Shown: piece after piece, positions 29,911 to 38,600 of the stretch | Numbering within the stretch: the stretch's first letter is position 1 | Layout: every line of letters starts with the position of its first letter | Assembly: GCA_003045865.1 (NCBI GenBank) | Contig: PZPB01000002.1 | Span: 16,989 to 80,988 of the forward strand | Source of the DNA: Bacteroidota bacterium | Lineage (GTDB): Bacteria; Bacteroidota; Bacteroidia; Flavobacteriales; Schleiferiaceae | Length of the DNA stretch: 64,000 bases | Reading direction: 5' to 3' | Notes under the pieces: generated by a model | Seen by the model: the letters and a program-made list of their open reading frames with translations, nothing else | Databases searched by the model: none | Told to the model about the DNA's origin: nothing | Position numbers and translations under genes: made by a program

Positions 29911-30036
29911 GGATTTTTCTTCAGATAAGGCGCTTTACTATTTAACGTGAATTCGACAGTAGATTAGAGCCTCAGATTTTCAATGTAAGGAAAAGACTAG
30001 TCTGGATTGTGTAGCTGTAGCGGGCTACAGGAAATG

Positions 30037-30216
30037 AGCTAGATCCGGGATTTTCATTTTTATTAGAAAAATCCGTTTAGGCCCCTTCTAAAAAGCGGCT
30101 TTCCACGCCTCAGTAGCTCACAATTGCCCGCTAAGAAAGTGGAATTTTTTCTTTTTCGTTTAACTCTAATATTTGCTTAATACACAATATTAGCGCATGA
30201 TCCCGGATCCATAGCT
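30037..30216. repeat. ~180-bp intergenic element bounded by imperfect inverted repeats, internally structured
   Basis: gatccgggat (30042-30051) and perfect reverse complement atcccggatc (30200-30209), plus AGCT on both outer sides; internal dyads TTTCCAC/GTGGAA and CTAATATT/AATATTAG. Confidence 0.5.
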
Positions 30217-30242
30217 AATTAGTCGCTTAAAAAAAAGACATA

Positions 30243-30277
30243 AAAAAATCCGGTAGATTTTGATCTCCGGATTTTTT
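30243..30277 (-). terminator. Rho-independent terminator downstream of tRNA-Val
   Basis: aaaaaatccgg ... ccggattttt stem flanking a 13-nt loop. Confidence 0.8.
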
Positions 30278-30280
30278 CTG

Positions 30281-30355
30281 TGGGCGATACTGGGTTCGAA
30301 CCAGTGACCCCCTGCTTGTAAGGCAGGTGCTCTGAACCAGCTGAGCTAATCGCCC
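30281..30355 (-). tRNA. tRNA-Val (anticodon UAC)
   Basis: Minus: GGGCGATTAGCTCAGCTGGTTCAGAGCACCTGCCTTACAAGCAGGGGGTCACTGGTTCGAACCAGTATCGCCCA; anticodon stem CCTGC/GCAGG, loop CTTACAA; T-arm GGTTCGAACC; acceptor GGGCGAT/ATCGCCC. Confidence 0.96.
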
Positions 30356-30455
30356 CGTTGTTTTGGGAGTGCAAATATAAGAGGGTTTTTCGATTTTGCT
30401 ATAGCAGCAACGAAGAAAAATCAAATAAATTTCTAAGGTCTTGTTTTTAAGGGAA

Positions 30456-31442
30456 TTATTTTTCTCCTTCCCCGAAAATATAGCTTTGAACGGCTTCTCC
30501 TTCTTGTTTGAAAGCCCGCAGCATTCCCGCGGTATTAAAGGATATTATGAAATTCCCTTCCTTGTCGATACCAATCACCCCGCCGTCACCGGCTCCGGGT
30601 TTTAAGACTTCATGTAGCACCGTGTCGGCGGCTTCCTGACTGCTTAAGCCTTGAAACTCGTAGCGTGCGCTAATTTGATAGGCTACCGCATGACGGATAA
30701 AATACTCGCCGTGGCCGGTACAGCTAATTCCCAGCGTAGCATTAGAGGCAAAGGTACCTGCACCAATGATAGGGGAATCGCCAATGCGACCATAACGCTT
30801 ATTCATCATGCCGCCGGTAGAGGTACCCGCCGCTATATTGCCTTTACGATCTCTTACCACGCAGCCCACCGTGCCCATTTTAAAATCGCGAATACTATCT
30901 AAGGCGCCTTGATGGCCCTTTATACTTTCGTGGATGCCTTTCATACGCTGGGTAACGAAATAGGAAGGATCTACTTGAGTAAGCCCATTTTGCAGACTGA
31001 AGGTATCTGCGCCAGCGCCACTGAGTAAAACATGAGGTGAGTTGTTTAGCACCGCTAAGGCGGCGGTAATAGGATTTTTGATGCAGCTTAGTCCAGCCAC
31101 GGCTCCGGCATTACCGGTTTTGCCATCCATAATAGAGGCGTCTAAAGAAGCTAGACCTTCATAAGTTAAAACTGCTCCTTTACCGGCATTGAAAAGACTG
31201 TCGTTTTCGAGCTGTTGGATAACTAGGCTTACTACTTCAATCGCCTTGGTGCCCTTTTGCAAGGCACTATCGCCTTTTGCAATGGCTTGGTGTAAAGACT
31301 GATGAAATGCTTCTATTTGTGCTTCGGAATAGTTTTCTGCTTTGAGGCCATTACCGGCCCCACCGTGAATGATAATTTGATAGTTTTTGTTTTGAGCCTG
31401 AAGGTTTAGGCCAAGTAGAAGAACAAAAAAAAGTCGCAACAT
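30456..31442 (-). CDS. Isoaspartyl peptidase/L-asparaginase (Ntn hydrolase), secreted
   Basis: IIIHGGAGNG, MGTVGCVVRDRKGNIAAGTSTGGMMNKRYGRIGDSPIIGAGTFA (autocleavage Thr in GTVG). Confidence 0.94.
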   Translation of the reverse strand: MLRLFFVLLLGLNLQAQNKNYQIIIHGGAGNGLKAENYSEAQIEAFHQSLHQAIAKGDSALQKGTKAIEVVSLVIQQLENDSLFNAGKGAVLTYEGLASLDASIMDGKTGNAGAVAGLSCIKNPITAALAVLNNSPHVLLSGAGADTFSLQNGLTQVDPSYFVTQRMKGIHESIKGHQGALDSIRDFKMGTVGCVVRDRKGNIAAGTSTGGMMNKRYGRIGDSPIIGAGTFASNATLGISCTGHGEYFIRHAVAYQISARYEFQGLSSQEAADTVLHEVLKPGAGDGGVIGIDKEGNFIISFNTAGMLRAFKQEGEAVQSYIFGEGEK

Positions 31443-31523
31443 AGGGGAAGGGAGATAGATTTTATTGAGCGAAGATAGTTTTTTAATAGTTCAGAAAGAT
31501 CTGGTTGTCAAGGTTTAGGACGC

Positions 31524-31850
31524 TTACATAATGGCCAATTCTTCCTGCTCAATATTATCGGGCCATTGTTGATGGCAAAGTGATTTAAAGCGCTCATTCA
31601 TCTCTTTGGAGCAGCCGCTCAGCTCTACGTAAGACCGTTCTTCTTCGGGATAGGTATGTAGGGCTAAATGGCTTTCGCTAAGCAACCAAATGGCGGTATA
31701 ACCTTGCGGTTTAAACTGATGCTCGCTAAAGCCTACAATGCCATAACCCGCTTCGCTCAGAAATTTATGCAAATGCTTTTTCAGTAGACTGGCATCGGTT
31801 TCCAAAAGCCAAAAGCGTAAATTGTATATGCTAGTTTTTACCATTTTCAT
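31524..31850 (-). CDS. speD: S-adenosylmethionine decarboxylase proenzyme
   Basis: YTAIWLLSESHLALHTYPEEERSYVELSGCS (ESH self-processing site); directly abuts spermidine synthase stop codon. Confidence 0.93.
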   Translation of the reverse strand: MKMVKTSIYNLRFWLLETDASLLKKHLHKFLSEAGYGIVGFSEHQFKPQGYTAIWLLSESHLALHTYPEEERSYVELSGCSKEMNERFKSLCHQQWPDNIEQEELAIM

Positions 31851-33395
31851 TTAATATAAATCCCAATTGCCTTTCAGGTAATAACGGTACAAAACAGGGT
31901 TTTGAATTTGGTTTATCGCAATGCTATCGTTCGTGGCTTCGTAAATGTTCTTACCAAAATTACACATCATTAACATCGCATCTTGGTTTAACCAACGGGT
32001 GGGAATCGTAAACTCCATCTGCTGTAAAGCGGCTTTTAAATCTTTTTCTTCGGGCCAAGATTTTACTCCCATAACCCAGCCCCATTCGCCTAGGGTAATT
32101 ACTTGGTTATGCATTTTTTGGGTGGTGAATCCCGCCGCGGCCATGGTTTTATCGATACATAAAAAGGCTTTAGTGGCATAATAGGGACTGCCAGCTTGGG
32201 TTAGTAAAACCCCGTGTTTCTTTAGTTTTAAATGACAAAGCTGATAGAATTGTAAGGTATACAAACGGTTTAACTCCACTGAGCGTGGATCGGGTAAATC
32301 CACGATTATCGCATCGTAATAGTTCTCTCCCTTTTCCATAAAGTTGAAGGCATCGGTATTGATGATTTCTAGTTTAGGATGGTGAAAAGCGTCTTCGTTC
32401 AGTTCGCGTAAAATGGGATTGTATTTCCCCATATTAGTCATTACCGAGTCTAAATCTACTAAGGTGATTTTTTCAACATCGGGGTATTTTAAGATTTCTC
32501 GTACCGCACATCCGTCACCCCCACCCAGTACCAAAATATGCTTACGCTCTTGAATTATATTTAGCGCTGGATGGATTAATGGTTCGTGATATTTGTCTTC
32601 ATCAATGGTGCTAAGTTGTTGGTTGCCATTAATGTAAAGCCAATAACCGTTTTTCCACTGGGTAATTACAATGCGTTGGTATTTGCTCTGCTTCTCAAAA
32701 ACCACTTTGTCTTTATAACGGGCTTGTTCGCCTTGCAGAATAATAGGGCTTGCATAATAAGCGCCGGTACTAATCATTGCGAAGACGATAACGGCAGCCA
32801 AGCTTATCAGGCTTTTAGCCTTAATTTTTAAAGCGTCTTTAACCACTAAAAACAAGAGGATGGCTACCACAAAGTTTACCATTCCTAGTATAAAAGGGGT
32901 ATAGGTTAAACCTAAGATGGGTAAACCGACAAAGGCGAAAAACAATCCGCCCACGAGGGAGCCTAAATAATCCTTCTCCATAACGCTGGCTACATTGATG
33001 CGCAGCGATTCGAATTCTTCGTTGAGGCGGATTACCAAGGGGATTTCGAGGCCGATTAAAATACCAATGAGAATGCTCAGTCCGTAAATAATGAGGCCCA
33101 CGTATTCGGTGTACCCCGCCGCGGTATAGGCGAAGAGGCTGGCGAATGAAACCAGAATACTGAGGCTAAATTCAATGGCGATGAATTTAACTAAAAGGTT
33201 TTCGTTAAAGTATTTGCTAAACCTACTACCCAGTCCCATGGAGAAGAGCATTACCGAAACGATGAGCGACCATTGGGTAGCCGAATCGCCAATAAAATAG
33301 GTGGCAAGGGTAGAAAGGATGTATTCCGCCACAATGCCAGAAAGTCCCGTGGCAAATAGCGCAAGTTTTAAGACTGGTGAGCGTGAAAGTTTCAA
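31851..33395 (-). CDS. speE: Membrane-anchored spermidine synthase (polyamine aminopropyltransferase with N-terminal TM domain)
   Basis: About seven N-terminal TM segments; HILVLGGGDGCAVREILKYPDVEKITLVDLD, DAIIVDLPDPRSVELNRLYTLQFYQLC, LLTQAGSPY. Confidence 0.93.
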   Translation of the reverse strand: MKLSRSPVLKLALFATGLSGIVAEYILSTLATYFIGDSATQWSLIVSVMLFSMGLGSRFSKYFNENLLVKFIAIEFSLSILVSFASLFAYTAAGYTEYVGLIIYGLSILIGILIGLEIPLVIRLNEEFESLRINVASVMEKDYLGSLVGGLFFAFVGLPILGLTYTPFILGMVNFVVAILLFLVVKDALKIKAKSLISLAAVIVFAMISTGAYYASPIILQGEQARYKDKVVFEKQSKYQRIVITQWKNGYWLYINGNQQLSTIDEDKYHEPLIHPALNIIQERKHILVLGGGDGCAVREILKYPDVEKITLVDLDSVMTNMGKYNPILRELNEDAFHHPKLEIINTDAFNFMEKGENYYDAIIVDLPDPRSVELNRLYTLQFYQLCHLKLKKHGVLLTQAGSPYYATKAFLCIDKTMAAAGFTTQKMHNQVITLGEWGWVMGVKSWPEEKDLKAALQQMEFTIPTRWLNQDAMLMMCNFGKNIYEATNDSIAINQIQNPVLYRYYLKGNWDLY

Positions 33396-33396
33396 T

Positions 33397-34278
33397 TTAG
33401 ATACACCAAATTATAAGCATGGATCCACCAATATAGCCTAAGGCTTCTATCAGGGCTGCGCCCGAATTGGGGGTTTCTTGGTTCGCGATTTCATCACTTA
33501 AATTCTGACCTGGCAATAAGATTTTATCTACCAAAGTGCGAATAAGCGGTAAAATAATAATACCAATACCTGCTTCGTAGCCCACTTCCATTAGTGTATC
33601 CACCCAATTGTCGAAATTACCCATTAGGCCGTTTCTAATTAAATTGGCCATGGCGATAATTAGTCCCGCGTAGGCAATGCCCGCGGCCACATTATCTTTT
33701 TCAATTTCCTCGTGAATATCGTAAGGAACTAATTTGTTGTAAAGGGCGGTGCTAATTAAAATTAGAACTTGGCCCAAAACCCAGTATAGTAGGGCGGTGT
33801 AAATTCCGAAAAGCAAGTTGCCACTTTCACCGGTTATGGCGCCGAAAATGATTAATCCCGAACCTAGGTAATTAGCCCCTTCGATAATACCCATCCCGGC
33901 ATTGCGGTCCTCGGTAATTTCCTTCCAAATCGAAAATTTAGAAAGGGTAATTTTATCCATTATGGTAGAGGAGAGGTTTAAAAGAAGAATGGCAAGTAAG
34001 CCAAAAATCCCCATGTCCACCAAGTCAACTAGCAGTCCATTTGACTCGCCGTAAATTGCGCTACCTACCGCTAGTATCAGTCCTGCGAAATAACCCACAT
34101 AGGCAAAGCTGAAAGCGAGGTTGTCTTTTTCAACCAGTTCATTACTAAAGTTAATTTTATTCTTGCGCAGCTTAAATGCCCACTTTCCAATAAAGAGTAA
34201 AATTAGGGAGCTACTGAGGTAAATGAGAAAAAGCAAAAAGGAGTTAAGCCATTCGTTTGCTACAAGTTCGGTTGTCAT
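33397..34278 (-). CDS. DUF350 family membrane protein, internally duplicated
   Basis: Repeated motif LVEKDNLAFSFAYVGYFAGLILA / IEKDNVAAGIAYAGLIIAMANLI with four TM pairs. Confidence 0.85.
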   Translation of the reverse strand: MTTELVANEWLNSFLLFLIYLSSSLILLFIGKWAFKLRKNKINFSNELVEKDNLAFSFAYVGYFAGLILAVGSAIYGESNGLLVDLVDMGIFGLLAILLLNLSSTIMDKITLSKFSIWKEITEDRNAGMGIIEGANYLGSGLIIFGAITGESGNLLFGIYTALLYWVLGQVLILISTALYNKLVPYDIHEEIEKDNVAAGIAYAGLIIAMANLIRNGLMGNFDNWVDTLMEVGYEAGIGIIILPLIRTLVDKILLPGQNLSDEIANQETPNSGAALIEALGYIGGSMLIIWCI

Positions 34279-34297
34279 ATTGCTGTTTTTTGCTTAA

Positions 34298-35065
34298 TTA
34301 TTTTCCGCCACCAAAACCACGTCCGCGACTGCTAGAGCTACTACGATAACGCGAAGAAGAACGCGAGTTTCTACTGCTAGTTCTGCTGCTACTGCGTTGT
34401 ACTTTGCTACGCACATTTTGTTTAAAAGTGGTGGGTTTCCGGTTCCAGGTAGAGGTGCTACTGCGATTGGTATTGTGGCTGCCAGTAGTGCCGAAGCGAG
34501 TGCCCCCATTGGAGCTTGTTCCGTAATAGGTTCTGCCCGAAGGATAATAATTGCGACGATAATCGTTCCAGCCGCCTCGGTAAATAGGTGACATGCCATA
34601 ACCTAATACAGAACGTAGCATGGCGTATTTGCCATAGAATTCCCAGAAGCTATTGCCATCCGAACCTTGGTTCCATTTTCCGTACTTCTCGTTGCCAACA
34701 TAATTATTGTAACCGGGAGGTGCTACTTTCTTCTCCACTTCCCCATCTACCTTAGTGACAAGCGCCATGCCCATATTGTCGATATTGCTATTGAAATAGG
34801 CGTCGCTTACTTGCAGCCAATCGGTGGTTTCTGAAACTAAAGTATCTTGAAAACTATCCTCTTTAAGGATGCGGTACTGATGCAAGTACTTTTCACTACT
34901 CTCATCGTAGTTCATGTCGTAAAGCATAATGCTGTAGTTCGGTACTTCAGTCATTTTTTTTACTAAATCGTCGATGGGGTTTTTCTCGTAAACCGGGGTA
35001 TTAGGTCCGCAAGCACTAATTAAAAATAAGCTTGCTAAAAGACTGAAATAATGATAGATGCGCAT
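34298..35065 (-). CDS. Lipoprotein with Ser/Arg/Gly-rich C-terminal tail
   Basis: Lipobox ASLFLISAC; tail SSSRTSSRNSRSSSRYRSSSSSRGRGFGGGK. Confidence 0.7.
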   Translation of the reverse strand: MRIYHYFSLLASLFLISACGPNTPVYEKNPIDDLVKKMTEVPNYSIMLYDMNYDESSEKYLHQYRILKEDSFQDTLVSETTDWLQVSDAYFNSNIDNMGMALVTKVDGEVEKKVAPPGYNNYVGNEKYGKWNQGSDGNSFWEFYGKYAMLRSVLGYGMSPIYRGGWNDYRRNYYPSGRTYYGTSSNGGTRFGTTGSHNTNRSSTSTWNRKPTTFKQNVRSKVQRSSSRTSSRNSRSSSRYRSSSSSRGRGFGGGK

Positions 35066-35070
35066 GGTTC

Positions 35071-35619
35071 TTATTTTCTTGGAAGAATATCAGAAATTTC
35101 GAATTCGGAGATTACCTTCCCCCAAGATGCCTCGAAGGAACGTTCGCCCCATTGTTCAATGGTCAAATTTAAAGTTTCATCTTCGTTATAGTAGTCCCAA
35201 GCGATGAATTCTTGCCAATCGTCGTTTTTGCCTTTGGTCATATCGTTAAAATAGCCCGGCGATTCTTCATCAAGGAAATAGCTTTGACCCTCGTAAATTA
35301 TGGTTTCGGGTGGGGCGGAGCCCTCGCTTATATTCTTGGCGATTTCCGCTCCAAGCTTGCGCATTGGTACTTTTTGACACCACAGTAATTCTACTTCGTC
35401 GTCCTCATCTACCGCAAGGTAAAAACTGTCTTTACCATCGGAAACTTTATATTCTTTGCTAAACTCTTCATCGCCCCAGTCGTATTCGTATTCGCCGGTA
35501 ACTTCCCAAGTGCGTAAATCATATTCGAAAATATAGCCCATGCTTAGGTCTAAAACGTTGCGGCTGAAGGGTTTTGGTTCTTCTTCTTTTTTGCCAAAAA
35601 GATTTTTAAATAGGCTCAT
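35071..35619 (-). CDS. DUF4178-like protein
   Basis: 182 aa; MSLFKNLFGKKEEEPKPFSRNVLDLSMGYIFEYDLRTWEVTGEYEYDWGDEEFSKEYKV; operon context. Confidence 0.7.
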   Translation of the reverse strand: MSLFKNLFGKKEEEPKPFSRNVLDLSMGYIFEYDLRTWEVTGEYEYDWGDEEFSKEYKVSDGKDSFYLAVDEDDEVELLWCQKVPMRKLGAEIAKNISEGSAPPETIIYEGQSYFLDEESPGYFNDMTKGKNDDWQEFIAWDYYNEDETLNLTIEQWGERSFEASWGKVISEFEISDILPRK

Positions 35620-38600
35620 TGTTCTTGTTTTTCATTTGTTGATAGTGACTGAATATTTGCACCAACTCGTCTAAGCCAGTGCCCATTCGTGCCATTTGAT
35701 CTATAATCGGCGCAATCTGATTTCCGCCGAAACTCTTCATTCTTTGTTGTCGGCTAAAGACGGCCAGAATTTCTTTTTTTCTTTTTTTCTCGTCTTCGCT
35801 CATTAAATCTAAGAGTTCCTTCAGTTTTAGGAAATTGAATTCCGCTGCCGAACTTAAACTTTGTGATTCGTTTTCATAATGCGAAAGAATCAAGGTTTCT
35901 AATTCTTCCTCGTTCATTATCGGGCTCAGTTTCTCTACCATTTTATTCATATCGCGGTAGGAACCTTGTAGTTTAAAAGGAGGCTCGGTTCTATATTCTT
36001 CCGCTTGGCCAGCAGAAAGGATATACTGCTTATTTACTTTCAAGATAACCGCTCTCAGTCTTAGCATTTTCTGCAAAAGCTGAAGGTATTCTTTTATTTC
36101 TTCGCTACTGTGTTTTCCCTCTAAACTTATCTGACTAGTATCGCCACTTTCAATTGCTTGGACTAGTATTTTAAAGTCTTTGCTGTTTTGATCTTTCAGT
36201 TTAGCAATGCTGGGATTACTGCTGAGGCTGTTTTCTAAATAGCTATTTTCAAAGGCTTCGGCTTTCCCGCCAATAATATCTCCAAGATTGTAAATGTCGG
36301 CTCGGTTGGATAGCATATCGGGAATTTGAAACTTATCGCCACTTTCGGTATAGGGGTTTCCTGCCATCACCACCGCCACTTTTCGGCCACGGAAATCGTA
36401 GGTTTTGCTTACACCTTTGTAGATGCCTTCTATTTTACGTTGTGCGTCGCAGAGCGAAATGAACTTTTGCAAAAAGGCGGGATTACAATGCTGAATATCA
36501 TCGATATAGATCATAACATTGTCGCCCATCTCAAATGCAAGATTCAGTTTTTCCAGTTCTTCGCGTGCAGCTGAATTCGGTGCTACCGAAGGGTCAATGG
36601 CGGTAACTTCGTGACCAATGGCAGGGCCGTTTATTTTCATGAAAACCAATCCTAAACGGTTGGCGATATACTCCATTAAGGTAGTCTTACCATATCCTGG
36701 AGGGGAAATAAGTAAAAGCATTCCCATTAGGTCGGTACGTTTATTGGCACCAGCGGCGCCCATTTGCTTGGCAAGGTTATCGCCGACTAAAGGCAGGTAA
36801 ACTTCATCTAATAATTGGTTTCGAACAAAGGAACTCATCACCTTGGGTTTGAATTCTTGTAAGCGTAATTCCTTTTTTTGATCTGCTAGTAAATCCTTTT
36901 TCAACTTTTGAAAGCGCAGAAAATCCTGCACCGTGGTGCTCTCAAATCCATGCAGCTTCTCCATGAAATGCGGATAGTGAAGCGTAGTTTGTCCTTTTTC
37001 AAGAGAGGGGTGATCACCTTCCAGTCCTTCTATCTTTTCGGAGAGAATCACTTTTTGATGCTCATCTAGCGCAAGCGTTTTATCCATTAAAAGGATGCTG
37101 GCCTCGCGCATTACTTCTTCCGAAAAGGGCTTGCTTGTTCCTTGGTTTTGGTAGGCTTTAAGCCAAGATAGGATCGTTTGAAAGCTTTTTCCTTTCTTGT
37201 CTTTTTCGTTTTTCAAAGACAGTTCATAGTCTTTGGTCCATCGGTTCTTTTTCAGGTGTAATTCAAACTGCTCACTTAAATCCCAAGCGGAGAGGGAAAA
37301 GGCTAGCTTTTGCTCCGAACTTAAAAGATAGAATAGGTAATGAGCGGCGTCTTCCCGTACTTTATCATCTACCCAATCTAGCTTTAGCGGAAGGCTTTGA
37401 ATATCATTTTTTAGCTCGGCAATACTGTTTACGAAGCTTTTACTTTGGGGGAATATTTTTAGAATGCTGCGAATAATGCGCATGTTTTCGTCCCACTTTT
37501 CGCGCACTTCACTCGATATTTCGCGCTTCCAAAATAAATAGGCCAGGCAGCGGGCATTGCTGCTATAGCGTAAAAGTCCGATGCTAAAATGAAGTTTCAG
37601 CAGCGCCTTTAAAATGAGCATAGCGTCTTTATCGTGTACGCCTTTTACATAACCTTCATCGTATTTACGGCCCATTTTAAGTTGGACATATTCCTGTAAA
37701 TCGCTGTCATTAAGAAGATGCAATTCTTCCAACGTTTTGGTCTCTTCATCTTTGCCATTTTGGGCTTCCAGAAAAAGGTGATAAGCTAAATACTCGGCGC
37801 GATACACTTGAGCGTTTTCACTTTTTAGGCTTTGGTCCCACACGCTGCGGGTTGCTTCAATGGCCTCCGATTGCAGCGCCTCAAAAAAGTTGGTGCCACT
37901 AATATGGTAGTAAAGATTTTCGTCTTTGTAAACGATGCTGAGGTCGATGCTTTGGGTGTTTACATTAAACTGATGCTTGCCCAGTTGAATGATATTTTCG
38001 CCGTTTACAAAAAGTTCTTGCTTGTCTTTGCTTTGTCGTAGGGCATCTTCATAGCTTGTTTTTAACTGACTAAGAAGGTCATCAGCTTTCACCGAATCGC
38101 CCAAGGACAAAAGTTGTTCGGCGATGCCGCGTACTTTTTCGATCATTAAATCGCTGGCGAAAAAGGTGCGCATTTCGCCCTCGTTCTTAAGCTTGGCTAG
38201 TCTTTTTTGGATGCCGTTAATTATACGACCGCCCGATTTTTGAAGACTAAGCGTTTGTTTGTTTAAGGCTTCATTAAGCTGTACTTTTTTCGAGTCGAAG
38301 GCACCATAAAGCTCTTCCCTTTTTTCGGCAATGATTTCTATAAACTCATCAAAGGCAGCGAATTTCGCTTCTAGTTCCTCTAGTTGTACCATCAACTTAT
38401 TGAGGTATTCATCGCATTTTTCGGCCGAATCAGCCAAGTTGAGGTAATTGGTTAAGCCTTGGTTAATGAGTTTTATTTGTGACTTAAACTCTGCTTCGCC
38501 TTCGAGGCTGAGTAATTCTTTTTTACGGTTTTTAAGCTGGGCGCTGATGCGGTTAAACTGCGCGTAGAGCGTAGAAATGGCATCAATGATTTTAACTGAT

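Noticed and set aside
30227-30424. 65-aa minus-strand ORF
   Set aside because: Overlaps tRNA-Val and its terminator; typical spurious tRNA-spanning ORF.
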